DNA of 22,778 nt from Parastagonospora avenae f. sp. tritici 18332-5. Its lineage: Eukaryota > Ascomycota > Dothideomycetes > Pleosporales > Phaeosphaeriaceae. Under the pieces are notes generated by a model. The model did not search any database. It was given only the letters and a program-made list of their open reading frames with translations, and was not told where the DNA came from. Both the position numbers and the translations under genes were made by a program. Below, piece by piece: positions 10,700 to 20,285 of the stretch; position 1 is the stretch's first letter, and each line of letters starts with the position of its first letter. The stretch spans positions 1 to 22,778 of the forward strand of contig JAFJTR010000171.1 in assembly GCA_022559985.1 (NCBI GenBank). Reading direction: 5' to 3'.

Positions 10700-12050
10700 T
10701 TGGGTTACCATTATATATATGGTCCTGTACGAAGAGGCTATCGTAGTTGCGTGAATGCCACGCACGGCTTGTCTGGAGAAATGACGGCCCAGTCGAAATA
10801 TCATGTAAACTAACACACCTGTCAGCCACAGTCCGCACGGTTGCACAGTCCAGAACGTTTCCAGAACTCACTTCGAAGATCACCTTAGTCATCTCAAGGC
10901 AGGCAATCGATTTTCCCCAAGCATTGGTACTTGCAGTAACCAAGAATCATTTCTGTTGTGCGTCGCATTGCATTTCCCTCAACCAACCATCATCGCTCCG
11001 GTCGGAAAGTTTCAGCGTCCTCACCTAAGATAGTCTTGTCGCGATTCACAGACCAGGCGGTGTAGCCAATGTTCGTACCGCCGGGAAGTAATGTACCTGG
11101 CCATCGATCGTAAAAGTATCACCACCCGATATCTGTGACAGGAGGATGAAAGCGTAGTCTCCTCGCACAACTGCGACCGCACTACACGTATCCTGTTATA
11201 CCTCGGTATCCATCCACGCGTTTGCTACAAGTTGCGCGCTGAGATCGACGCCAATGTGCTTTCCGGCGCTGCGCCGCCTGCTGGAAGTTTTTTCTCAGAC
11301 GATTACCGGAAGAACATGCCACATCTGCAAGCTGTTGTGTCGCTTCCTGCTATAAGCTGCAGCATCACTCCAGTGAAGACTTCATCCTTGGTCAAGTCAT
11401 GTCGCACAAAGGATGACAGCATGTCCGAATTTCCTTCAACCGACTTCTTGAAGCGCGCATCGATGATCGCTCGTGCTGTGCCCATCAGCTTCCCATAACC
11501 ACTTCAGTCACTTTCCCTTGGGCCGAGTAGGCGAGCGATTGGAAGCCGTTGAAGGAATGTGGTCAAGCCGAGCGCCGTGGCAAATTTCATCACAGGAAGG
11601 CCTTCTTCCGTGGATTCAGTGTAGTCGTTAAGATCATCATCGGCCTTGATGTCGCTAAACGACTCACCGAATCCGATCGTGCTGATCATATCAAGGGCAA
11701 AGACCTGGATCTTATAGCCAATATCAGCAGGTATCGCACCAACATCAGTGCTTAGATAATTTGATGAGATGATACACAAGAGTTCCTGGACACAGGTATC
11801 GATGTCGTGTTCCTAGGTAAGATTCTCCTTGCCGGAACAACCAGCAGCCACCTGCGCGCCGTTTAGTATTCCTAGACTCATCGACCTCACTGAAGATGTG
11901 TTATTTTCCTAGTTCTACCATCGTTGCCTTGTTGAGCCACCGCGACCTGGTGTATGGCGATCAAACGAAGTTCATCTGATTCAGTAATTCTGGTGGCGAG
12001 GTAATCCAGTCATTGGGGCTAACTCTAGCAATAGGGCTTTGCAGAATTTG
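10700..12050 (-). pseudogene. Cytochrome P450 (pisatin demethylase/benzoate hydroxylase-like), rearranged and frameshifted
   Basis: Reading down the minus strand, P450 blocks occur in order. They are PIARVSPNDWITS (about 12035), SPYTRSRW, GCSGKENLT, FALDMISTIGFGE (about 11700), a linker ending LGPRE, then MLQLIAGSDTT, the I-helix oxygen-binding motif, at about 11350. The following part (helix J to the K-helix approach) is present but reversed on the plus strand (11166-11339). The minus strand then resumes with GGDTFTIDG, PGGTNIGYTAWSVNRDKT, EDAETFRPER and the heme loop YCKYQCLGK (heme Cys codon 10923-10921). The C-terminus WHSRNY...LFVQDHIY lies near 10710. Frame changes occur near 11085, 10912 and 10755, and in-frame stops near 11962 (CGA to TGA type), 11810 and 11005. 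The membrane anchor and first about 100 residues were not found. Intact relatives are ER-bound monooxygenases. Confidence 0.75.
11166..11339 (+). other. Inverted internal segment of the P450 pseudogene
   Basis: Within this segment the plus strand, not the minus strand, reads P450 sequence: TTATAL, ILLYLGIHPRVCYKLRAEI and MPHLQAVV. Its ends carry CACAAC (11166-11171) and GTTGTG (11334-11339), a perfect 6-bp inverted repeat. Turning the segment over between these hexamers restores the expected order: AGSD joins TTATAL, and LQAVV joins the K-helix region beginning with Arg. The 162 bp between the hexamers have therefore been flipped precisely at the repeat. Confidence 0.75.
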
Positions 12051-12940
12051 TCAGCCTTCATCACACTTTGTCAACTACGATGGAAAGCGACGGGGGTGCC
12101 TGGAGCTATACGCAGCACCTCACGGTCGTTGCTGAAACCTAACAATACTGCGTATAGCTCTAGGCCATCAAATGCTCCTATTCCATTTCTGTTGTTATTG
12201 GTAATCCGCAGTGAAGATGAAAGCTCAACAATGCGACATGATACTACGAGATGATGACTGCATGGAGTTCAACGGTGTATATGCACGTTGCAGTTTCAAG
12301 GTTGCTGATCGGTCGAGTGCTGCCAGCGGGCATGTACTCAAAGCCAAGGCATTGGGTACCTGGGCAATTGGCTGAGCGCCAGGGGAAGACTGCAAAATTA
12401 AATCGATTCGCTCGATTTGAATGTCAAAGAAACCGTGATCTAGCTGTCGAGGTTGATGTGGAGGTGCCAGGAGGGAAGATGAGGGACCGAAGCGGCGTCC
12501 CGAGCCGCCCGCATGACGTACCCCGCACATCACTCTCTTGACCGTTCACACCACCCCTCTTGTTCACCTAGCGCGATGCGCAAATGATGCAGACTGTCAT
12601 ACCCATTCGAAGACAGATGACCGGGAGCTTCAAGTCGAGTTCACAGTGGATGGGCGAGCTTCTTTCGCACCTCAGTCGTTTCCTTCCCAACCTTGGAAAG
12701 TGTATCTCAGGACTAGGTCACATCTGCCGCCATGTGATCAAGACGCGAAGATGGCTTCAGGCCATCAATACCACCAAGGTATGTATGCGCATCGTGAATT
12801 CTGCACTACATAAGCTTAGCCTTCACCGTTTTGCTCGATCGTCCCCAAGGCCGGCAAAAGGCATCTCACCTGCATTTAGACCAACCATATCTCCTTTAAC
12901 ATAGCAGTCTAATGTCGACGGCTATCGCCCGACATGGGTT
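12051..12940. other. Spacer between P450 remnant and GMC gene
   Basis: The minus strand just beyond the P450 blocks has an open piece (VLRIAPGTPVAFHRS, about 12125-12070) that might be a scrambled N-terminal P450 region, but I cannot place it. Frames at 12225-12904 have no domain or convincing intron. The last part should contain the GMC oxidoreductase promoter. Confidence 0.4.
12103..12160. repeat. Inverted repeat, 13-bp perfect arms
   Basis: The arms GAGCTATACGCAG (12103-12115) and CTGCGTATAGCTC (12148-12160) are exact reverse complements separated by 32 bases. They lie just upstream of the recognisable P450 remnant. The origin is unknown; it may be a fold-back made by the same kind of template switching that flipped part of the P450. 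Confidence 0.7.
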
Positions 12941-12944
12941 ATCA

Positions 12945-12951
12945 TATATAA
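12945..12951 (+). promoter_or_regulatory. TATA box of the GMC oxidoreductase gene
   Basis: TATATAA lies 58 bases before the ATG at 13003, a normal spacing for a fungal core promoter with a short leader. It is the clearest TATA box in the window. Confidence 0.5.
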
Positions 12952-13002
12952 CGCGACTGCTCACAAGATGGAGTGACAATCTTTTCTCTTGATCAGCGCA
13001 GC

Positions 13003-15085
13003 ATGTGGAACCGGCATCTCTTTCCTACCTATGGTATCATTTGCTTGGCAGTCGCGTTGGGAGAAGCAACACCCAACGCTGTTCCCAAGCGGGATACCTC
13101 CCAGATTCTCAACCACTACGACTTCATCATAGCAGGTGGAGGCACTACAGGCCTCACCGTGGCCGATCGTTTGAGTGCCGCTTTTCCAAATAGTACGATG
13201 TCCACGCTCCTTGAGTCCTACTGATATTCACCCCGACCCCAGAAACAGTGCTAGTCGTCGAGTATGGCAACTTGGAATACGCCCGTGGCGTCTTCGATCC
13301 ACCAGATATTGAGTTTGGTGCCGCAACTACAGCACAAAGACCTGGCCTGTTCAACTTTGAGTCTCTGCCCAACGTGGAAGTGAAGAACAGGACCGCTTCG
13401 TTGATGGTCGGAAAGACTGTTGGAGGAAGCAGTGCTGTCAATGGCATGGTTTTCGATCGACCGTCGCGCTTCGATTTCGAGGCATGGGCGCAGGCTGGTA
13501 GTCCCGAATTCGATGCCAGCGAACATAGGTGGGACTGGGAGGGAGTTTTCCCATACTTCAAGAAGGCGAGTTGGTTGCCAGTGCCCTGATGATTTCACTA
13601 CTAACATCTTTTAGAGCGTCACGTTTACTGAGCCTCTGCCTGAAACTGTTCGCAAATACGGTTATACGTGGGACATGGCTGGAGCCTACAATGGCTCGAC
13701 GCCAATCTATTCGAGCTTCCCGCCGTTTTTGTGGCCTGATTATACCGTCATGAGAGAAGCCTTTCAAGAAGCCGGTGTAAAAGCTGCGACAGAATGTGCT
13801 GGGGGCGACAAGGAAGGTCTTTGCTGGATGCCTACCTCGGAAAACCCCATGACGTCGCGTCGGTCTCACGCTGGTATTGGACATTATGCTGCACTCTCGC
13901 CAAGGCCCAACTACCACCTGCTTGTAAAGCATCAGGTCGTTCGTGTGCTATACCCGAATGGCATAGCCTCTGGGCCTCCTCTAGTCGAGGTACTGTCGCT
14001 GGACGATGGTAGCTTCGTCAACGTAACTGCAGCCGCGGAGGTCGTCATCTCGGCAGGTGCGCTCCATACGCCAACCATACTACAGCGAAGCGGTATAGGC
14101 TCGCGATCTGTCCTCGAGTCTGCCGGAATACAAGTGCTTCAATCCCTGCCTGGAGTCGGTGCGAATTTGCAAGACCATTCCGGCCCTGGCTTGAGTTGGA
14201 ACTATACAAGACCCGGAAACTTCACTCCGATGCCATCTGACATGCTCGACCTTGCGTTCGCCGCGGATGCGGCCGCAGGGTTCAATGAAACACCCGCGCG
14301 TGGTCCGTATACGCTGGCCATGTCTAACAGCGGCATCTACCTCTCGCTTGCGAACCTGACCACCGCGCACATGTCGATCATCAACCAGATTCGCTCCATG
14401 GCCGCTGGGGACCCCGCCATGTATCTTCCAGACGACTACAAACGAGATTCCACCCTTATCGCTGGCTATAAACGTCAATTGTCAGTTCTTGCCGAATTCT
14501 ATGCAAACCCGAAGGCACCAAGCCTCGAAACTCCGTGGGCAACGGGGACACGTGCTGTAGCGATCATGCTTCATCCACTGAGTCGTGGTACTGTGCGGCT
14601 TAACACGACTAATCATCTCTCGAAGCCCATCCTCGATTACCGCTGCGGTTCGAACCCAATCGACTTTGATCTACATTTGGCGCACCTAAAGTTCCTCCGG
14701 CGCATCATACTTTACACGCCGACCATGCGGCGATACGGTGCGAGCGAGACGAAACCTGGGCTAAGCTCTCAAAGCGACGATGCCCTCCGTGAATACATCA
14801 AGGACGATATGCAGTTCTCGTACATGCATCCGTGCTGTACGGCCGCAATGCTCCCGCGAGAACTTGGTGGCGTAGTCGGACCGGATCTGCGGGTATACGG
14901 CCTAAACGGCCTCCGCGTAGTCGATATAAGCATCTTACCATTCTTGGTGAGTTCGCATACAAGTTCGACAGCATATGCGCTGGGCGAGAAAGTACGTGGG
15001 ACTGAGATGAGAAGCCTACATTCATCCATCCAAATGCTGACTTCAGCAGGCTGCCGATATCATCATTGGAAGTTGGGCACTGTGA
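13003..15085 (+). CDS. Secreted GMC-family FAD-dependent oxidoreductase
   Basis: There are four exons: 13003-13192, 13243-13565, 13615-14991 and 15050-15085, giving 641 aa. Introns are 50, 49 and 58 nt. The second starts with GC rather than GT (GCGAGT) but has a perfect CTACTAAC branch and TTTTAG acceptor. Residues 1-22 look like a signal peptide. The FAD-binding GGGTTG follows at 45-50, GMC signature 1 (GKTVGGSSAVNG) at 120-131 and signature 2 (GALHTPTILQRSGIG) at 319-333. The active-site pair is His576 (MHPCCTAAM) and His619 (SSHTSST), 43 residues apart as usual. The short last exon restores the normal C-terminus (EKAADIIIGSWAL). Relatives include glucose oxidase, aryl-alcohol oxidases and dehydrogenases of metabolite clusters; the substrate cannot be read from sequence. 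The transporter 0.8 kb downstream is co-oriented and the P450 remnant lies divergently upstream. The gene looks intact. Confidence 0.9.
13566..13614 (+). other. GC-AG intron in the GMC gene
   Basis: The family expects two Lys followed directly by Ser-Val-Thr-Phe-Thr-Glu. That join requires removal of 13566-13614, which begins AAG/GCGAGT and ends TTTTAG with branch CTACTAAC. No GT donor gives the right frame, and reading through meets TGA within nine codons. A C in place of T at the donor's second base is the simplest explanation. Confidence 0.65.
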
Positions 15086-15877
15086 GCCTTGGCATCTGAT
15101 TCGCTTGCCGTTGGTGTCGACCGCATCTTGGGTTGGGATAAAACTTCCACACTGCATGCCTGCATGCAGTGATCATCATTGTTTCGCACCGTGCAGGTGT
15201 ACTTCAAGTCGTGGTCCGAGGCCAGAAGAAACTAACTTGTCACACGACAAGACAATATTGACCTCAAGCTTCTGCAAACATGCAGGCGCCTCTTAGAAAT
15301 CATGAGAACGTCTAGAAAAGCCGAAAAAGTAGCCAATAGTATTTCTTATCTCCCCCCGCCTGATCATCCGCTTCGGCGACTTGGCCTCCGCGCATCTTTC
15401 CGTCAAACGTCTCTCAAACAGATTCAATACTTTGAAACACGGGACTACGCGACCGCACACCCCGCACGCATTAGCCGAAGATAAACCTTCTGCTCTTTGT
15501 GAAGCATGAGATCCGTTATGCAGATGCGAGGATGATATGCGTCACGGATAAGGTGTTGATTACATCGATTGCGAACATGTTCCTGGCGCTCGGCTTCAAA
15601 GAAGCGATGATTGCGAACGGTGATGTAGCTCACACGTGATGTAGCTTCGGTGTAACTTGAGCCCAAGGTGTCGAAGCTGCCGCACCCTGTGCAGCAGGGC
15701 TGGACGGGCCGACTCGCGCCATCGAAAGCATATCAGTCTGAGAGCCGCCAGGCACAATGCAGGCGTTCACTCCATTACCCCACAACTAATTTCTCTTTTC
15801 AAGTTGATTCACCAGCAGGTTCTGGGCTGCGTTTTCTTGGACGTTGAACGTCCTGCTTAATCGTTATATATCTCGTA
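15086..15877. other. Intergenic region between GMC and MFS genes
   Basis: No coding sequence is supported. It should contain the GMC 3' untranslated region and the transporter promoter. It includes a near-perfect palindrome at 15151-15170 (reported separately). A TATATAT at 15865-15871 lies only seven bases before the transporter ATG, too close to act as a normal TATA box for that start. Confidence 0.5.
15151..15170. repeat. Near-perfect 20-bp palindrome
   Basis: ACTGCATGC and GCATGCAGT are exact reverse complements with a two-base spacer. The palindrome lies 66 bases after the GMC stop codon and 707 bases before the transporter start. It could be a dimeric transcription-factor site, a hairpin in the GMC 3' untranslated region, or chance. 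Confidence 0.6.
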
Positions 15878-17715
15878 ATGGATGACTCATATCCGAAGGG
15901 AGAGTTGACGCAAGCTCCTCTGGCTACGCCTTTAAGTGGTCCTAGGTTACTCTCACCCACTCCTAACGAAATCGAATTTTGCAGCGACACATGGCGCTCT
16001 TCATCGACAAGTCCTGTGCACCCATGCGCCGCGGAGCAGCGCCGCAAGCACGAATCCTACACACTGGCTGGAAGCGTGTTCCTCATTACTGGAAATGGAA
16101 AGACATTGAACCTCCCCGCGCCTTCGGACAGCCCGGCAGACCCGTTAGGCTGGAGTAAATGGAAAAGAGCTGGCGCAGCTCTGGCGATAGCTTGGTTCTC
16201 GATCGTCGCTTTGGCTGTCGCTCAAGCGGCGGGAATCTTCTTGCGCGTTATCTCTCAGGAATTCAAGATCGATGTGGGTTGTTCAATTCATGGTCTTTCC
16301 GTATCTCACTAACGCTACAAAGAACATCGATGCATGGCAAATGGACACCTTGGTCACCATGCCTACTCTATTCATGGCAGTTGGATCTTTTCTATGGATT
16401 CCGCTGACCATTGGGATGGGGCGTCGCCCGGTTTTCCTGATTGTTTCCGTTACTTTGATAGTCGCTTGCATTGGGGCTGGGTACTCGCAGTCCTTCCAGC
16501 AACTGCTGGGATGCATATGCTTCTTGGGCCTTGCCGAAGGCTTTGCTCTCACTGCCGTTAGTTCCCTCATATCCCTCAAGCCTGAACACACTCGCTGATG
16601 CACTCCAGGCTCTCCTCATCGTCATCGACATGACTTTCATCCATGAGCGACCCAAGGCTATTGCTATGCTCTGGTCCATCGCAGGCTTCTTTGGCACTGG
16701 ACTTGTTGCAATCATCCCATACATATCGGATGAAGGAACGCAGTGGCGATCATACTATCGGTACTGGTCAATCCCTGCAATGATTTCGTTCTTCCTTGCG
16801 TTTTTCCTGTTCCCCGAGACTTACTTCAAGCGCCCGACAGTTGCTTTCGATGGACTCATAGTGCTGCAAAGTAGTACGGAGAAGACAACAGTTTTCAAAG
16901 ACATCGAAGCCGATTCTAACATCTACCGCGACCTTCCGGAGCTGCCAAAACAAGATGGGTTGTTGGGCCGATACAGCGTTTGGATTTCTCCTTTTGCCTC
17001 GTGGACCGCCATGGTTCGCTGTTACCCGCAGATCGGATTCTGTCTCATCAACCCAATGATCTTCTGGATGGCTATTGCTGTTGCTGTCAACTATGCGGCC
17101 ATGTTGTTCATTGGCGCATCCTACCCGCGCGTGCTCGGCGAAGCGCCATACAATTTACGCACCGAGCTTGTCGTCCTTGTCAATCTTGCGAGCGCGGTCG
17201 GCGGCCTCGTCGCACTCGGAGCTGTGCAACCAGTGAACAGAATTCTAGACGATCTCGCGAAGCGCAACCGCGGTGTGCGCGAAGCTGAGCACTACCTCCT
17301 CGTACTCATCCTCCCAGTCATCACCGGTGCTGCAAGCTCTCTGATTTACGGCTGCGCCGTGCACTACAGCCTTCACCTTAGTTTGTACTACTTCGCGTAT
17401 GGATTGAACGGCTTCTCATGGGTTACGATCGCAATTGGCACGACAATGTGGGTCACGGAAGCCTTTCCACGCTGGGCTGCTCCAGCGCTCGCTGCGATGA
17501 GCGGCACAAGCTTCTTGGTGAGCTTCGGCTTGAGCTTTGGCTTGAGTCCCTGGATTATCGCGCATGGTTACAGGCTGGTTGGTATTGAGCTCGCGGTTTT
17601 CCAGATCTTTACTGGCTTGGTGGTGGTGCCGATCTCGTTCTGGGGTAAGAGCGCGCGACAAGCAATCCATGGAAGGTGGGCGGATGAGCGTGGAGGTGCG
17701 CTGAGACCTTTGTAG
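15878..17715 (+). CDS. Major facilitator superfamily transporter
   Basis: There are three exons, 15878-16273, 16323-16556 and 16609-17715, giving 578 aa. Both introns have clear fungal signals: 49 nt with CACTAAC branch, and 52 nt with CTGATG branch, GTTAGT donor and TCCAG acceptor. Both are phase 0. The N-terminal about 95 residues are hydrophilic and presumably cytoplasmic. Membrane segments start near residue 98; the conserved loop between segments 2 and 3 reads GMGRRP (163-168), and HERPKAIAMLWS follows at 222-233. A long cytoplasmic loop, opening with FPETYFKRP and running to about residue 340, divides two six-helix halves. The C-terminal half has NGFSWVTIAIG and TEAFPRWAAPALAAMSG. The pattern matches fungal drug:proton antiporter-type (DHA) carriers of the plasma membrane; the substrate is unknown. 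The co-oriented GMC oxidase suggests a linked role in making, exporting or detoxifying a small molecule. It looks intact. Confidence 0.9.
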
Positions 17716-18308
17716 TTTCGTGTATGTATAACAGATTAATGATTCAACTCGAAGATCTGCTCGTCTCGCATATCGCTGTGATGTCGTTGTATTACAAGTT
17801 ATGAATCACGGTGAAAAGTGGACCCTGGCCGCTTTCCGTCGTGGTGGATAAAGTGAAGTATGTAGGAGAGGCGGAAGCGGAAGCAGAAGCGATAGGCGAC
17901 CATGAGGGGCAAATGCACAGGCACGGAACGCAGCCCCGCAACACCTGCCCTTCCAGCAGCATTTTCGTGCGCATCGAAGAAGTTGCAAGGCTCCTGTGCG
18001 TACGAGCGACAAGAAGTCAGCGAGTAAAATCACATGTGGACCGCGAGAAATTCGAGGAGCTGTGACTCAATATAAGTTCATCCAATCTTGATATAATCGA
18101 TGTCCTGATGATTAACGTCACGGCATGATGTTTTGGAGCCACCCCTGTCGCACCTTCGCAGATGCCAACATGCTGTATGACACACCATCACTTGGAACAC
18201 GCATTTCGGTAGATAGGAGCAAGTATTGCCCGTCATTATGCTTTAAGATAAATCTCATACTGGCGCGCGCCACAATCGCGTGATACGCCTGCGTGTACGG
18301 CCTCAACC
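17716..18308. other. Intergenic; short GAAGCG-rich run
   Basis: No supported gene. A purine-rich run at 17868-17893 repeats GGAAGC/AGAAGC units and gives a Glu-Ala repeat in one short frame. The overlapping frames of 60-84 codons show nothing else. The 3' untranslated region of the transporter and the promoter of the deaminase gene should lie here. Confidence 0.45.
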
Positions 18309-20160
18309 ATGAGTCAGGGCTTCGACTGGACACATCCCGGCCTGAACTGGTCTGAGTTCCATTCACTGGCAAATTTTCTTTCACTTCGGAATGATGGCCA
18401 GGCCAAGCCTTCTTTCCTGTCCGATGTGGTGCTTGAACAGAACTGGAACGCCACCGGAAGCGAGGATGGATACGCGTCGAGTTCGGATACTTGTCTCGCA
18501 CATCAGATATCGAGCTCAGAGCATGAGGCACTGAAGCAATGATTTCTTGGTTGTTTAACATAATTCGCAGCTAATAAGAAAGGCGGTATAGTCGTTACCT
18601 GCACTGCGATGGCGGAAGCCGAGTACAGCGTTGCTCTCTGTGTTGCTCGTAACAATGGCTTCGAGTATGCACATCATGCCGTCCTCGACAAGTTGGCAAA
18701 ACTGTTGGGCTCATTGGCTGGCAATGATGGTACGTTTGCCTTCCTCAGGATTTGTTTGCAAGACTCCGCTCATGTTTTATTTGAAGCCAGTCGGCCTAAA
18801 GAATTGTTATGGGAGGAGATGGTTTCTCATCATCAGATCATGATCGAGAAGGACTTCATTCCCGACTTGCGAGCAAGTTTCAAGGCTCATGATGCCGCCT
18901 GCACAGGGCATGGAAGCTTTTCTTCAAGCGGCACTCAAGAATCAGTCGCAAAGCTATCTGACCTACCGTGTCTTCTTTCCGGTCGCGTTTCAAGCCGAAT
19001 GCAGATCTTGGAATAGCATAAACGCCTCATCAGCGCAAGCTACGACATACGCATAGCGAGCGAGATCAAGGAATTACTCCGCAGCTCGCCGAGCGCGACT
19101 TCTAGGTCGAAGCAACTGTAGGTCAACATCTCTCTTCTTGCTCGGATCCGAATCGCAATTGAGTGTTTCAAAGAAATCGCGCTCGCACTTCCAGGTCTCA
19201 AGAAAATCTCCATGACCCTCGTCCCCTGTCCTCTTGCGCCGCAGGGCTCATCCACACGACCCCTTAGCCTAGATCAATCGTTCAGCATACTTGGGCTAAG
19301 ACTGGATAGCATTACGTTGAAAGCTGTTGTAGGTCGAGGATGGACTCTGGATGAAACGTAGCTCGAACTTACCAGACAGCAACAGCAAAAATTAAACATA
19401 CACGCCGAGGTGCAGATGCTCATGTTTCTCACAGCCCAGAAGTCTTCCAGGAATAGCTATTTCCCATACTTCGGGTGTAGCAAACTCAGTTGCTTCATGT
19501 GTAATCAGTTTCTGCAGTCCTATGGAAGCGTCACAACGAGAGGGTCTCATGGATGCCTCTTCAAGCCATGGTCTGTGCCTTATGCCCATGCACTTGGGTC
19601 TGACCAGGCTGTTCGAGTGTCGAAAGTACTAATGTCGATGCAAAAGAAAATCGCGAACACACTGAAGGCAAGAGTTGAGGGCCATATGCAGCTTGAAAGG
19701 ACTTCGGCTTTTGGAGGGAATAGTATCCTGGGGAGACAACAGTTTGAACCATCGTAGAGACAGCTGTGTATTAGTCGGCTCAGAATGAAAGCGGAGCGCG
19801 ATAGAATTGCGGATCTCTTCTGGAGGCAAGGGCGATTCTTTCATCGTAGTCGGTGCCCATCGCGCAGTTCGGAAACACTCTAACATTTCCCCACAGAAGT
19901 GCAGATCAGCCTTCTCTCCAAAACATGCACGGACCGGAAATATCCGAGGATGGCGAAGTCGAACGGGAATGTTATTCATGTTCCAGGCTGACAAGCAGGA
20001 AGTGCAGCCTGTGTGGCAAAGACTATTTCTGCGGCGACGCATGCTAAGCAAGAAGTTCCGGAGCACACCTTTTCACCTGTTCAGGATGTCCGCTCACATC
20101 TGCTCAGACTCCGCAACAATCAAGTCAAGACAATCTGAGACCGATTTCTTGACTTGATTA
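18309..20160 (+). pseudogene. OTT_1508-like nucleic-acid deaminase with C-terminal MYND zinc finger, inactivated
   Basis: One frame runs from the ATG at 18309 (good context, CAACCATGA) to about 19840. Its stops are TGA 18540, TAA 18561, TAG 19014, TAG 19119, TAG 19359 and TAG 19755. Between stops the sequence is clearly coding: GGIVVTCTAMAEAEY, LFEASRPKELLWEEM, EKDFIPDLRASFKAHD. The deaminase zinc site reads HAE at codons 365-367 and CSKLSCFMC with the CxxC at 395-398, as in the fungal OTT_1508-like deaminase family (Pfam PF14441). After a frame change near 19840-19860 comes a MYND finger (19970-20082) with Cys pairs CYSC, CSLC and FCGDAC, then a TAA at 20045, then the final HLFTC ligands. 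Each stop is a single C-to-T change from CAG, CAA or CGA, as RIP produces. Intact relatives are about 600 aa; their function is largely unknown. The tail is cut off by AT-rich DNA near 20160. Confidence 0.7.
20118..20159. repeat. Inverted repeat at the gene/AT-rich DNA junction
   Basis: AATCAAGTCAAGA (20118-20130) and TCTTGACTTGATT (20147-20159) are perfect 13-bp complements around a 16-base loop. The hairpin ends exactly where recognisable gene sequence and ordinary GC content give way to AT-rich repeat DNA. It may mark an insertion or rearrangement boundary. Confidence 0.7.
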
Positions 20161-20171
20161 GATGAGAGCAG

Positions 20172-20285
20172 CCCTATCATCAATGGGTGAGACGATTAAA
20201 GTGTTTGGGGGTTTAATCGGCTGAGAAACCCTATCATCAATGGGTGAGACGATTAAAGTGTTTGGGGGTTTAATCGGCTGAGAAA
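20172..20285. repeat. Tandem repeat, two identical 57-bp units
   Basis: The unit starts CCCTATCATCAATGGG and ends CGGCTGAGAAA; copies are 20172-20228 and 20229-20285 and are identical. Each contains a small hairpin (CGATTAAA...TTTAATCG). Parts recur just downstream: CCCTA at 20286, GTTTAATCGG at 20301-20310 and ATTAAAGTG at 20333-20341. The remainder to 20350 therefore looks like a degraded third unit. Perfect identity of the two copies implies a recent duplication or escape from RIP. Confidence 0.85.

Noticed and set aside
11232..11498. An 88-codon plus-strand frame that starts with P450-like sequence, as a separate P450 gene
   Set aside because: Only the part before 11340 is P450 sense sequence. 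The rest is antisense to the minus-strand P450 piece. It is explained by the internal inversion.
15865..15871. TATATAT as the TATA box of the transporter
   Set aside because: It lies only seven bases before the ATG. It could serve only if translation starts further downstream, for which there is no evidence.
18118..18561. A 147-codon minus-strand frame as a gene
   Set aside because: It overlaps the start of the deaminase frame, which has better codon character and continuity with downstream coding sequence. No domain is visible on the minus strand.
19629..20066. A 145-codon minus-strand frame as a gene
   Set aside because: It lies opposite the deaminase-MYND coding sequence with its recognisable Cys pairs. 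The minus-strand peptide has no recognisable family.
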